This document shows, in pieces, positions 8,911 to 16,953 of a stretch of DNA of 64,000 nucleotides. The position numbers were made by a program, and so were the translations under genes. The DNA is taken from contig NZ_WTFT01000035.1 of assembly GCF_009861505.1 (NCBI RefSeq), positions 41,113-105,112 of the forward strand, in the 5' to 3' direction. The notes below the pieces were generated by a model. It was not told the DNA's origin. It worked only from the letters and a program-made list of their open reading frames with translations, and did no database searches. This stretch comes from Pseudomonas izuensis. GTDB taxonomy: Bacteria; Pseudomonadota; Gammaproteobacteria; Pseudomonadales; Pseudomonadaceae. The first letter of the stretch is position 1; each line of letters starts with the position of its first letter.

Positions 8911-9783
8911 TCACGCCCCGCCCGCTTTGCGCTGGGAACTGGCCATGGCCTTGGCGTCGTAGCCGCCAAGGCGGTCACCGGACACCAGTTCGTTGTGCGC
9001 GTGGGCGAAGTGATGCAGGCCAAAGACCATGTCCATGGTCGCGCGCTTGCCCATCAGGTCTTCAGCGTTGTTCACCGCCTGCTTGCTCAATTGCAGGCCC
9101 AGGCGTGGCATCTGCGCGATGCGCCCGGCGATGTCGAGCGTCTGTTGCTCCAGCTCATCGCGGGCGACTACCCGGTTGAGCATGCCCATCTGATAGGCAC
9201 GCGGGGCCGGCATGCGTTCGCCGAGGAACAGGAACTCCTTGGCGATGCGCGGGTTCAGTTCATGCACATGGGCGAAATACTCCACACCGGGAATACCCAT
9301 GCGCACCACCGGATCAGCGAAGTAAGCATCCTCACTGGCGACGATCAGGTCGCAGACCCAGGCCAGCATCAACCCGCCGGCAATGCAGGCGCCCTGGACC
9401 ATGGCGATGGTCGGCTTGGGCATCTCGCGCCAGCGTCGGCACATGCCCAGGTAAACCTCCTGCTCACGGGCGTAGAGAAACTCGCCGCCCGGCTTGTTCA
9501 CATGGTCGTACCACAGGCTCGCCCGGTCGAAGGTCTTGTCCACATCTCGACCGGGTGTGCCGATGTCATGCCCGGCGGAGAAATGCTTGCCGGCGCCACG
9601 CAGCACAATGACTTTCACTTCATCGTCATCGCAGGCCCGGCGAAACGCCGCGTCCAGCGCATAAGTCATCTGCGAGTTCTGCGCGTTGTGGAACTCGGGG
9701 CGGTTCATGGTGACCAGGGCCACCGCGCCGCGCACCTCGTACAACACCACCTCGGCCTGATTGTTATCGTTATCTTCAGCCAT
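8911..9783 (-). CDS. Enoyl-CoA hydratase/isomerase family protein
   Basis: The 290-aa crotonase-family protein has GAGKHFSAGHDIG near residue 68 and VQGACIAGGLMLAWVCDLIVAS near 130, the two oxyanion-hole peptides, then YFADPVVRMGIPG. It is longer than standard hydratases because of an insert (KTFDRASLWYDHVNKPGGEFL) between them. It sits between ipdB and ipdC, so it most likely hydrates or hydrolyses a ring C/D CoA ester; Comamonas clusters also carry extra hydratase-like genes at this place. The ATG at 9783 has GGAG 7 nt upstream. The exact step is unassigned. Confidence 0.88.
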   Translation of the reverse strand: MAEDNDNNQAEVVLYEVRGAVALVTMNRPEFHNAQNSQMTYALDAAFRRACDDDEVKVIVLRGAGKHFSAGHDIGTPGRDVDKTFDRASLWYDHVNKPGGEFLYAREQEVYLGMCRRWREMPKPTIAMVQGACIAGGLMLAWVCDLIVASEDAYFADPVVRMGIPGVEYFAHVHELNPRIAKEFLFLGERMPAPRAYQMGMLNRVVARDELEQQTLDIAGRIAQMPRLGLQLSKQAVNNAEDLMGKRATMDMVFGLHHFAHAHNELVSGDRLGGYDAKAMASSQRKAGGA

Positions 9784-9806
9784 CACTTGTCTCCGCAACG
9801 CGTTGC

Positions 9807-10595
9807 TCAGCGTTGGCCTGGCGGGTTGTCTTTAAGTTGCAGGGCGCGCAGGTTGTGCGGGTCCAGACGCTGGATCAGTTGCAACTGCTCGGCCGTCGGG
9901 GCCGCGGTGGTCGGGCAGTCGTCCGGTACGTGAAGCTCAAACCCTGTGTTGTCCTGTACTTGCGCCGCCGTCACGCCGGGGTGCAGCGAACGGATGCGCA
10001 TCTGCCGCTGCGGGCCCTGGAAATCCAGCACGCACAGGTCGGTGATGATCAGGCGGATGTCGATGTCGTCCAGCGACCAGCCACGGGCCAGGCGAGCCGG
10101 GTTGTAGCCGACCGAAGCGACCATATCGACCTCGCCTTCGACGAACACCCGGCGGTTATGGCTCGGCACGCAGAACGAGTTGGCGTGGCTGATCGAGTTG
10201 CCGGGGAAGCCGCGCACACCGAGCATCTGCGCCTTGGGCTTGGCGTAGTCACCGATGCAGGAAATGTTGGCCTGGCCGAAACGGTCGATCTGGGTCGGGC
10301 CCACCAGTGCATGACGCTTGCCGCCCCAGACGTTGTCGAAAATCCGCGAGAAGCCCATCCAGCTGTCGCGCTTGGGTTCGTAGCCATTGCGTGCGCCCAA
10401 GGGCACCGGTTCGGCAACCATGTAGGCTTCGGAATCAGTCATCAGCAGTTGCGGGTTGCTGGTGAGCATGGCCAGTGACGCGGCCAGGCGCGGGATCACG
10501 CCGATGCCGCTGGCCAACACTTCGCCGTCTTCGCGCCAGGCTTCAGAGGCCGCGCAGATCATCAACTCGGCGAGGCTATAAGTAGTCGTGTTCAT
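9807..10595 (-). CDS. ipdB: IpdB, beta subunit of COCHEA-CoA hydrolase (CoA-transferase fold)
   Basis: The 262-aa protein belongs to the class I CoA-transferase beta-subunit family (EVLASGIGVIPRLAASLA, GPTQIDRFGQANISCIG, FVPSHNRRVF-type stretch, then EVDMVASVGY). Its gene follows ipdA by 12 bp. In M. tuberculosis, IpdA and IpdB form a heteromer that hydrolyses the last steroid ring (ring C) of COCHEA-CoA without acting as a true CoA transferase; ScdL1/L2 are the Comamonas equivalents. GAGGAAG lies 8 nt before the ATG. The call depends on the pairing with ipdA and the surrounding ipd genes. Confidence 0.9.
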   Translation of the reverse strand: MNTTTYSLAELMICAASEAWREDGEVLASGIGVIPRLAASLAMLTSNPQLLMTDSEAYMVAEPVPLGARNGYEPKRDSWMGFSRIFDNVWGGKRHALVGPTQIDRFGQANISCIGDYAKPKAQMLGVRGFPGNSISHANSFCVPSHNRRVFVEGEVDMVASVGYNPARLARGWSLDDIDIRLIITDLCVLDFQGPQRQMRIRSLHPGVTAAQVQDNTGFELHVPDDCPTTAAPTAEQLQLIQRLDPHNLRALQLKDNPPGQR

Positions 10596-10607
10596 CGAAA
10601 GGCTTCC

Positions 10608-11495
10608 TCAGAAAATCGGCAACGGCAGTTCACGGATGGCAGCCAGGCCGCCGACCTTGTCCAGGTACTGTTCGTGGGTGCAGTCAACGTAGTCACGGAC
10701 GTAGCCCTGCCAGCCATCGGCCGCCTGGACCGTGGCGTTGTAAGCCTTGAAGTGCGCGACGTCGAAGCCATACAGCGGCGCGCAGGACGACGGATGCGCC
10801 CCGCCCGGCACGTGGGCCACGGCAGTGGTCAGGTTGCGTTCCCAGAACACCTGATGCGCCAGTGCCGGATCGCGGTGGAAATACGCGCTGTCCACCAGCT
10901 CATCGCAGGTCACGTAGCTGTGGGTTGCCGCGCGCACGAACAGGTCGTCCATGTAGTGATCCGGACCACTGATCTGGCATACGCCGCGCGCATCGGCGCG
11001 GTCGACGTGCACCAGCGCCGCGTCGAGCTTGAGTGCGGGCATGGCGACCCAATCCTTGCCATCGGCATAGGGTGAGGCGATCAATTTGATCTGCGGGTTG
11101 TGCCGCAGCACATCGGTGCCCAGGCCCACCGCCGTCGGAATGAACGGCACGTTCATCGCCGCCGCCCGCAGCCCGAGCAACAGCATGCCTTCGTCGATCT
11201 CCATCACTTCCAGCGCCGCTTCCTGGCGTGCCTTGCGGAAGTACGGTTCCAGAGGAATGAAATCCAGCGAGACGAAGGCGAATATCAGTTTCTTGATCTT
11301 GCCCGCCGCGCAGAGCATGCCGACATCCGCACCACCGTAGGCGACCACGGTGAGGTCCTTGAGGTCCGAGCGCAGAATCTCGCGCACCAGGGCCATGGGT
11401 TTGCGCCGCGGACCCCAGCCACCGATGCCGATGGTCATGCCGTCACGCAGCTGGCCGACGATCTCGGCCGTGGTCATTTGCTTGTTCAAGGTCAT
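10608..11495 (-). CDS. ipdA: IpdA, alpha subunit of COCHEA-CoA hydrolase
   Basis: The 295-aa alpha subunit shows GMTIGIGGWGPRRKPMALVREIL near the N terminus, VAYGGADVGMLCAAGKIKKL, and EVMEIDEGMLLLGLRAAA, matching M. tuberculosis IpdA (Rv3551). With IpdB it opens ring C, so this pair marks the end of ring dismantling. Start choice is uncertain: the ATG at 11495 has GAGGAG immediately before it, while an ATG at 11504 overlaps the hsaC stop as ATGA and would couple translation. It is the second gene of the leftward operon driven from about 12.47 kb. Confidence 0.9.
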   Translation of the reverse strand: MTLNKQMTTAEIVGQLRDGMTIGIGGWGPRRKPMALVREILRSDLKDLTVVAYGGADVGMLCAAGKIKKLIFAFVSLDFIPLEPYFRKARQEAALEVMEIDEGMLLLGLRAAAMNVPFIPTAVGLGTDVLRHNPQIKLIASPYADGKDWVAMPALKLDAALVHVDRADARGVCQISGPDHYMDDLFVRAATHSYVTCDELVDSAYFHRDPALAHQVFWERNLTTAVAHVPGGAHPSSCAPLYGFDVAHFKAYNATVQAADGWQGYVRDYVDCTHEQYLDKVGGLAAIRELPLPIF

Positions 11496-11500
11496 GCTCC

Positions 11501-12397
11501 TCATTGACGACCGACGCTGAAATCGTGGCCCCAGTGGCTGACCACGGTGCTTTCGAACGGCGTATGGCGATCCCAGTCGACCACCAGGCCATCGCAGCCG
11601 TACTCCAGATCGAACCCGGACGGCGTCTTGATGTAGAAGGAAATCATCTGGTCGTTGGTGTGCTGACCGAGAGTCGCCGAGAGCTTCACGCCGTTGGCGT
11701 GCACCCGGTCCAGGGCGCGACCGACTTCGTCCAGCGCGTTGACCTCGACCATCATGTGCACGCAACCGTGGGGCATCGGGCATTCGAAAATCGCCAGCGA
11801 GTGATGCCGGCCGTTGTTGCAGTGCAGGAAGTGGATGCGCTTTTGCGGCTCGGCCGGGTCCGGGGTGAAGCGGACTTTCATCAGGTCCGACAGGCCGAAG
11901 CCGAGTACCTGCTCGTAGAAATCCCGGCAGCGTTCGAAGCTCGGCGCCGGCAGTACCACGTGGCCCATGCCCAGATCGTTGGTGACGAAACCCTTGACCC
12001 CGACTGGCGAGACGAAACGGGCGAAGTCTTGCAACGGCCCCCAGAACAGCTCGTGCCGATTGCCATCCGGGTCGCTGAAGTGCACCAGCTCCTGGACCTT
12101 GCGCAGATCGGCTTCGGCGGTTGTGCCGCGGGTGACTTGCACATCGGCTTGCTGCAGTTCGCTGATCGCCTGTTCGAGCGCCGCCTTTCCGGCCACTTCC
12201 CAGCCGCAGGCACCGAAGCCGTTCTCGGCATTTTTCTGCACCAGCATGCGGTAATGACGATCGTCCATTTTCAGGTACAGATGCTCACCGTTATCGTCGC
12301 CGGTGACCATCATCCCCAGCACCTGGCTTGCGTAATGACGCCACTGCGCCAGGTCGCTGGACAACAGGGTGACGTAACCCAGACCACGGATATCCAT
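11501..12397 (-). CDS. hsaC: Extradiol dioxygenase HsaC/TesB (3,4-DHSA 4,5-dioxygenase)
   Basis: The 298-aa two-domain VOC protein carries the type I extradiol Fe(II) ligands His146 (GMGHVV), His214 (CVHMMVE) and Glu265 (FDLEYG). Second-sphere residues His199, His246 and Tyr255 stand where BphC-type enzymes have them. It cleaves the catechol ring A of 3,4-dihydroxy-9,10-secoandrosta-1,3,5(10)-triene-9,17-dione. It is first in the leftward operon hsaC-ipdA-ipdB-ech-ipdC-echA20-fadE31-fadE32-fadA6-SDR. GAGGAG lies 7 nt before the ATG, and a predicted operator/-10 module lies about 75-115 bp upstream. Confidence 0.94.
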   Translation of the reverse strand: MDIRGLGYVTLLSSDLAQWRHYASQVLGMMVTGDDNGEHLYLKMDDRHYRMLVQKNAENGFGACGWEVAGKAALEQAISELQQADVQVTRGTTAEADLRKVQELVHFSDPDGNRHELFWGPLQDFARFVSPVGVKGFVTNDLGMGHVVLPAPSFERCRDFYEQVLGFGLSDLMKVRFTPDPAEPQKRIHFLHCNNGRHHSLAIFECPMPHGCVHMMVEVNALDEVGRALDRVHANGVKLSATLGQHTNDQMISFYIKTPSGFDLEYGCDGLVVDWDRHTPFESTVVSHWGHDFSVGRQ

Positions 12398-12468
12398 GGA
12401 TGCACTCCTCGTTTTGCTCAGGCCGTGCCGCCCTTCGGCGACTGCCGGGGGAGACTTTATGTGGGCCT

Positions 12469-12513
12469 ATTCAAACGGGTTCGGGGAGGGGCAACATCGT
12501 CCAATGGGACTAG
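12469..12513 (-). promoter_or_regulatory. Predicted steroid-regulon operator and promoter for the hsaC/ipd operon
   Basis: On the coding strand CTAGTCC, four bases, then GGACGATG occupy 12513-12495. After exactly 20 nt comes the -10-like TTGAAT (12474-12469). The same module precedes most other units of the region. Confidence 0.72.
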
Positions 12514-12541
12514 CGAAAATGATTGGCCACGCATAAAAAAA

Positions 12542-12633
12542 CTGTAGGAGCTGGCTTGCCAGCGAAGGCGGCGCATCAAGCAACATGGATGTTGTCTGAC
12601 ACGGCGCCTTCGCCGGCAAGCCGGCTCCTACAG
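12542..12633. repeat. REPIN
   Basis: Inverted REP pair of the GTAGGAGCTGGCTTGCCAGCGAAGG type in the gap between hsaC and the luciferase-like gene. Confidence 0.82.
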
Positions 12634-12673
12634 GTTCCTGTGGCGGATGCAAAGTCCGCAAACAACACAAAAC

Positions 12674-12766
12674 CTGTGGGAGCGCGGCTTGCCCGCGATG
12701 GCGGTGTGTCAGTCGACATTGATGTTGTCTGACACAGTGCCTTCGCGAGCAGGCTCGCTCCCACAG
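12674..12766. repeat. REPIN
   Basis: Inverted REP pair with mixed arms (GTGGGAGCGCGGCTTGCCCGCGATGG opposite CTTCGCGAGCAGGCTCGCTCCCAC), adjacent to the previous REPIN and to the 3' end of the luciferase-like gene. Confidence 0.82.
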
Positions 12767-12788
12767 GGAATACGATCAATGTCCGCCA

Positions 12789-13910
12789 TCAACCCTTGCG
12801 AAAATGCGGAATCACTTTTTCGCCGATATTCTTCAGGGTTTCGAGCTGCGCCCACTGCGGCACGGTGCCCATCTGGCAGATGAACAGGATCTCGTCGGCG
12901 CCAGCATCGATCAGGCGTTGTACGTAGCCGATGCAATCCTCGACGGTGCCGTAGGCGTGGTTGGGGTTCATCATCGCCATGGTTGGGTCGGAGAAGTCGA
13001 CGCTGACTTCTTCCGAGGCGAAGCGCGACTTGATCACGCTCTGGCCGTTGCCATCGACGAAGGTGTCGTCCTTCCATTTTTCCGGGTCAGGACGCTCGCC
13101 ACCGCCGTACCAGTAGCCCAGGGATTCCATGAAGTAACGCTGGCCACGGATACCGATACGCCGTGCCTCTTCGTTGTCCTCCAGCACGATCGCCGGGCAC
13201 AGCGCGGCGATGTGACGGTTAGGACGGAAGCCCACTTGCTTCTTCTCATCGCGGTTGTCGTAGGCCGTGTGATACACCTCGACCTTCTTGGCGATTTCTT
13301 CCGGACCACCAAAGCCCAGTACCAGCGCACCCATACCGCGACCGCCAGCATTTTTCAGCGACTCGGTGTTGGTGCACGCCAGGTACATCGGCGGGTGTGG
13401 ATCCTGATACGGCTTTGGATGGATCGGACGCTTGGGGATCTGCACGAAGTCGCCGTTGTGCTCGATTTCGTCCTGCACGAACATTTTCGGGATCAGGTAC
13501 ATCATCTCGTCGATCTGCGGCTGCAAGGTCGCCAGGTCGTAGCCGAAGGTGCCGGCCTCCTGCTGGGTGCCGCCCTTGCCCACGCCAAAGTGCACACGGC
13601 CCTTGGACAGCAGGTCAAGGGTGGCGATGCGTTCTGCGACTTTCACCGGGTGGTTCATCGCCGGCGGCAGGCAGACCACGCCGTGGCCGATGCCGATACG
13701 CTCGGTCTTGCCGGCCACGAACGCCAGCATGGTTTCCGGCGCAGACATGTGCGAGTAGTTGCTCAGTGCGGTGTGTTCCACGCACCAGAAGGTGTCGAAG
13801 CCGAGCTTGTCGGCCAGCACCGCCTGCTCAACGGTGTCCTGGAAAATCTTGCGGTCGCCTTCGCGGCTGGAGTCCACCGTCTGGGCTTCGTAAATCAGGG
13901 AAAATTTCAT
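12789..13910 (-). CDS. Luciferase-like (LLM class) flavin-dependent monooxygenase
   Basis: The 373-aa TIM-barrel flavoprotein has the bacterial-luciferase pattern: MKFSLIYEAQ, GFDTFWCVEHTAL, ERIGIGHGVVCLPPAMNHPVKVAERIATLDLLSKGRVHFGVG-type segments, and a C-terminal GTVEDCIGYVQRLIDAGADEI. Such enzymes use reduced FMN from a partner reductase and O2; F420 use is unlikely because Pseudomonas is not known to rely on F420. It lies between hsaA and hsaC, with a weaker copy of the operator upstream, so it probably acts on a steroid intermediate. No canonical step of the 9,10-seco pathway requires it. HsaB could in principle supply its flavin. Confidence 0.88.
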   Translation of the reverse strand: MKFSLIYEAQTVDSSREGDRKIFQDTVEQAVLADKLGFDTFWCVEHTALSNYSHMSAPETMLAFVAGKTERIGIGHGVVCLPPAMNHPVKVAERIATLDLLSKGRVHFGVGKGGTQQEAGTFGYDLATLQPQIDEMMYLIPKMFVQDEIEHNGDFVQIPKRPIHPKPYQDPHPPMYLACTNTESLKNAGGRGMGALVLGFGGPEEIAKKVEVYHTAYDNRDEKKQVGFRPNRHIAALCPAIVLEDNEEARRIGIRGQRYFMESLGYWYGGGERPDPEKWKDDTFVDGNGQSVIKSRFASEEVSVDFSDPTMAMMNPNHAYGTVEDCIGYVQRLIDAGADEILFICQMGTVPQWAQLETLKNIGEKVIPHFRKG

Positions 13911-13970
13911 GGTTGATCCTTGTGCTTATTTGGGTGCGCAGTCGGCGCCAGAGACCTGTGCCTTGCGCCC

Positions 13971-14015
13971 ATGCTCGGGTATTGGCAGGGCGCTCGAATC
14001 ACGCAAACGGACTAG
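13971..14015 (-). promoter_or_regulatory. Predicted steroid-regulon operator and promoter for the luciferase-like gene (weak half-site)
   Basis: The distal half CTAGTCC (14015-14009) is perfect. The proximal half (14004-13997, GCGTGATT) is degenerate. A GAGCAT hexamer at 13976-13971 keeps the 20-nt spacing seen elsewhere. Confidence 0.48.
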
Positions 14016-14033
14016 CTGATTCAGCAGAAACCA

Positions 14034-15218
14034 TCAGAGGAAAAAGTCATTGCTGTCCTGCCCCATGCTCACCCCGCCCAGGTTCCACGCATACTTGGCC
14101 GGGCTGTTGGCGACGTGGGCACGGCCGGTGTGAATGTCGCGGAAGGCGCGGTTGATCGGGTGGCTGCGGAAGATCGTCGAGGCGCCGCTGTTGAACATCA
14201 GCTCGCCGACAGCCTTGGCGCACTTGTCGGCCACCAGCGCCGAGTCGTAACGCATCTTCACCCGCTCGGGCATGCTCAATGGCTCGCCCTTCTGCGCACG
14301 ATCGAGCATTAGGGCGAAGTTGCGATGCAGCACGGTCTTGCACTCATCGACGCAGACCATGGCGTTGGCCAGCGCTGATTGCGCAGCCGGGTCCTGGACC
14401 ATCTTGCGCCCGTCATTGACCCCGACCCGCGCGCGGTTGTGCTCGACAAACTGATCCACTGCGCCTTGCAGGGCACCGATGGCCGACGAGGAAACGGCAC
14501 GTACGAAAATCTGCCCGAACGGCAGGCGGAACAGCGGCGCGGTGTTCACCGCATTACCCGGGCTGTTCTGCATGAAGCCGTCGAAGGCGCGATGGGTGCG
14601 GTACTCGGGAACGAAAGCGTTCTCCACCAGAATGTCGTGGGAGCCGGTGGCTTCCAGGCCCATGACGTTCCAGTTGTCGAGAATCCGGTAGTCACTGCGC
14701 GGCACCAGGAAGGTCCGGTAATCCGGCGCCCCACCCGCCTCCTCCGGCGGTACCAGTGCACCGAGGAATACCCAGTCGCAATGCTTGCTGCCGGACGAAA
14801 AGCCCCAGCGCCCGCTCAACTTGAAACCACCCTCGACCCGCTCGACCTTGCCCACCGGCATATAGGAAGACGAGATCAGCACGCTGGAATCATCGCCCCA
14901 GACATCCTGCGCAGCGCGGTCATCGAACAACGCCAGTTGCCAGTTGTGGATCGCCACCACCCCCAGCACCCAGGCCGACGACATGCAGCCTTCGGCAAGG
15001 GTCATCTGCACGTCGAAAAAGTCCTTGGGCTCCAGCTCATAACCTTCCCAGCGCGAGGGCTGGAGGATGCGGAAGAACCCGGCGTCCTGGAAATCCTTCA
15101 GGGTTTCTTCGGGCAACTGCCCGGCCTGAGCGGCGTTCAGGGCGCGTTCACGCAGGATCGGTACCAGCTCGCGGGCACGTTGGCTCAGACGCTGGCGAAT
15201 CAGGTCTTGGTTGAGCAT
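14034..15218 (-). CDS. hsaA: HsaA, 3-HSA hydroxylase oxygenase component
   Basis: The 394-aa group D flavin monooxygenase has an acyl-CoA-dehydrogenase fold (LNQDLIRQRLSQRARELVPIL, SSYMPVGKVERVEGGFKLSGRW, GLEATGSHDILVENAFVPEY, C-terminal FRSHPINRAFRDIHTGRAHVAN). The length equals that of characterised HsaA. With FMNH2 from HsaB it hydroxylates the phenolic ring A of 3-HSA to the catechol cleaved by HsaC. GAGGAG lies about 11 nt before the ATG. It is transcribed alone leftward; hsaB is divergent, about 1.2 kb away across a large repeat element. An operator/-10 module lies about 80-120 bp upstream. Confidence 0.94.
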   Translation of the reverse strand: MLNQDLIRQRLSQRARELVPILRERALNAAQAGQLPEETLKDFQDAGFFRILQPSRWEGYELEPKDFFDVQMTLAEGCMSSAWVLGVVAIHNWQLALFDDRAAQDVWGDDSSVLISSSYMPVGKVERVEGGFKLSGRWGFSSGSKHCDWVFLGALVPPEEAGGAPDYRTFLVPRSDYRILDNWNVMGLEATGSHDILVENAFVPEYRTHRAFDGFMQNSPGNAVNTAPLFRLPFGQIFVRAVSSSAIGALQGAVDQFVEHNRARVGVNDGRKMVQDPAAQSALANAMVCVDECKTVLHRNFALMLDRAQKGEPLSMPERVKMRYDSALVADKCAKAVGELMFNSGASTIFRSHPINRAFRDIHTGRAHVANSPAKYAWNLGGVSMGQDSNDFFL

Positions 15219-15295
15219 TGTTATTGTTCTCCTCTGTTCACCCCATCCGCCGGGGCGCGCGTGCAGCGGGGCCCGAACAGCGCCCCCTGCGTGGC

Positions 15296-15340
15296 ATTCA
15301 AGCAATGCGCGGCGGGAGGGGCATCCCTCAAACGGACCAT
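15296..15340 (-). promoter_or_regulatory. Predicted steroid-regulon operator and promoter for hsaA
   Basis: The coding strand reads CATGGTCC, four bases, GAGGGATG (15340-15322), a looser copy of the palindrome. The -10-like TTGAAT at 15301-15296 follows at 20 nt. Confidence 0.6.
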
Positions 15341-15392
15341 GCCGGGTGGAGAATGGAAAAGATCAGAGATTGGCTCGCTCGCCGCAGTTCCC

Positions 15393-15420
15393 CTGTGGGA
15401 GCAAAGCTTGCTCGCGATGG
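15393..15420 (+). repeat. Single REP
   Basis: One REP (GTGGGAGCAAAGCTTGCTCGCGATGG type) just outside the left end of the 855-bp element; no partner is adjacent. Confidence 0.7.
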
Positions 15421-15449
15421 CTATGTGTCAGGCGATGTGGATTTTGATG

Positions 15450-16304
15450 GTGCACATATCCGTTGCTGCGGTAACGGCCACCTAGGGTTCCGCTCTTACA
15501 GCGGGTTACTTTGAAAAGCGCAAAGTAACCAAACGCTCTTGCCCCACCACTCGGTGCCTCGCCCAGGCTCGGCATGCCCTCACTCCGGCATTGCTCCGTG
15601 GGTCGCCGCGATGGGCCATCCCTGGCCCAGCGCGGCTAAACCGGCGTCCTGCCGGTTTACCCACGGAGCAATGCCTGCGTTCGGCCAGCGTGGTTTAACG
15701 GGGCGCCCAGATCAAAAGCCAAAGCGAGGCGGCCTGACAGCCGACCTGATTTCGCGGACACCCCCAATCCCCTGTGGGAGCTGGCTTGCCAGCGATGGAC
15801 GTGAATGATGACGCGTGCTGCCTGGATGCCCGCGTTGTCTGGACGTTTTTCGCGAGCAGGCTCGCTCCTACAGTGGAAAGCGTTCATCCGCAAACTCAGG
15901 TCGGCTGTGAGGCCGCCTTCGCTGCAATGCGGCGCCCCGACAAGCCAGCTCCCACAGGGGACGGTGTACACCTGCTTCTCACCACTCAACAGGCCGAGCG
16001 TTAGCTCGCCTGCAAGCTTTTGATTTTGATCTACCCGCCCCATCGGAAGGCTGAGTGGAGGTGTTCATCCGGGGAGTGGCGCGCAGCGCCGTTCGACGCA
16101 GTCGAACACGCTGCATGTAGGTGCAGCGAAGCCAACCGGAGGGCAGTGTCCCCGGATGGATGCCGGAGCGAAGGAACCCCGAGCCTTGGCGAGGGGCCGG
16201 ACGCCGGGGCGAGCCTTTTTGGGTACTTTTTTGGCGTTTGAAAAAAGTGCCTCGCCGTAAGGGCGAAACCACCAGCCGCCGTTACCGCAGCAACGGATAT
16301 GTAC
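15450..16304. mobile_element. Non-autonomous MITE-like element, copy A (855 bp, ~70-bp TIRs)
   Basis: This stretch fills the hsaA-hsaB divergent intergenic region and is nearly identical to 25940-26797. Its left end (CACATATCCGTTGCTGCGG...) is the reverse complement of its right end (...CCGCAGCAACGGATATGTAC). The similarity continues inward about 70 bp through GGTTTCGCCC/GGGCGAAACC, though the left arm of this copy is more diverged. Inside are a REPIN (15772-15873), a large palindrome built on TTGCTCCGTGGGT / ACCCACGGAGCAA (about 15583-15672), and no convincing gene: the open frames in it lack start signals and overlap REPs. Confidence 0.75.
15772..15873. repeat. REPIN within element copy A
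   Basis: Asymmetric REP pair (CTGTGGGAGCTGGCTTGCCAGCGATGG opposite TTCGCGAGCAGGCTCGCTCCTACAG). The same REPIN occurs at the equivalent place in copy B. Confidence 0.75.
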
Positions 16305-16346
16305 TCAATCAACCAAGAACCTGGTCGGCCCAAAAGCCGCCAAGAC

Positions 16347-16391
16347 CTAGTCCCCTCGGACGATGTTCCAGATGGACACCAGCGCAAGAAT
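16347..16391 (+). promoter_or_regulatory. Predicted steroid-regulon operator and promoter for the hsaB operon
   Basis: CTAGTCC, four bases, GGACGATG at 16347-16365, then AAGAAT at 16386-16391 after 20 nt. Confidence 0.72.
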
Positions 16392-16428
16392 CCATCGCAC
16401 TCCATGCACAACAAAAAGGCCCCGTGCG

Positions 16429-16944
16429 ATGAACGACATCAATCTGAAAGCCGACATGCTCCAGGCCATGCGCCGCCTGGCCAAGTCAGTCACCATTATC
16501 AGCACCAGCAACGGCTCCGAACGTTTCGCCATGGCCGCCACGGCGGTTGACTCCCTGAGCACCGAACCGCCGTCGCTGCTGATCTGCGTCAACAAGACCG
16601 CCTCGCCCCATGCCGCCCTGGCGACCGGCGCGGATTTTTGCGTGAACATCCTCGGGGTCGAACAACAGGACCTGGCGCACCTGTGCAGCGGCGCGATCAA
16701 GGGCGAGGCGCGCTTCGATCGGGGCAACTGGCTGACCAGTGCCGGCGGCATTCCTTATCTGGGCGACGCTCAGTCGGCGATCCTCTGCCGTCAGGACGGC
16801 CACTTCAGCTACGGCACCCACACCATATTCATCGGGCGCATCCTGCAAATCCACACCAGTGATGCCATCACCCCGCTGGTCTATCTCGACGGCAGCTACA
16901 CCACCACTGCCAAGCCGACACCCTCCTTCGCTGTCGCTGGCTGA
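16429..16944 (+). CDS. hsaB: HsaB, flavin reductase component of 3-HSA hydroxylase
   Basis: The 171-aa flavin reductase-like (HpaC/RutF family) protein has the conserved TIISTSNGSERFAMAATAVDSLSTEPPSLLICVN FMN-binding region near residues 22-55 (given here in family order), FCVNILGVEQQDLA, and GRILQIHTSDAITPLVYLDGSY at the end. It reduces FMN with NAD(P)H for HsaA. The start at MNDINLKADM gives the usual family length; upstream purines are weak (AAGG at about -13). It is first in the rightward operon hsaB-Delta4 dehydrogenase-HSD-kshB, with a 9-bp gap to the next gene. Confidence 0.93.
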   Translation: MNDINLKADMLQAMRRLAKSVTIISTSNGSERFAMAATAVDSLSTEPPSLLICVNKTASPHAALATGADFCVNILGVEQQDLAHLCSGAIKGEARFDRGNWLTSAGGIPYLGDAQSAILCRQDGHFSYGTHTIFIGRILQIHTSDAITPLVYLDGSYTTTAKPTPSFAVAG

Positions 16945-16953
16945 GGCCCGAAC

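Noticed and set aside
7310..8962. 550-aa plus-strand ORF opposite ipdC and echA20
   Set aside because: GC-rich antisense shadow; composition is His/Arg/Gln-rich with no motif, while the opposite strand encodes well-defined enzymes.
12789..13910. F420-dependent identity for the luciferase-like protein
   Set aside because: The family includes F420 enzymes, but a Pseudomonas host and a neighbouring flavin reductase favour FMN; sequence alone does not prove it.
15450..16304. Insertion sequence with its own transposase
   Set aside because: Terminal inverted repeats exist, but no ORF in either copy resembles a transposase; it is therefore described as a non-autonomous element.
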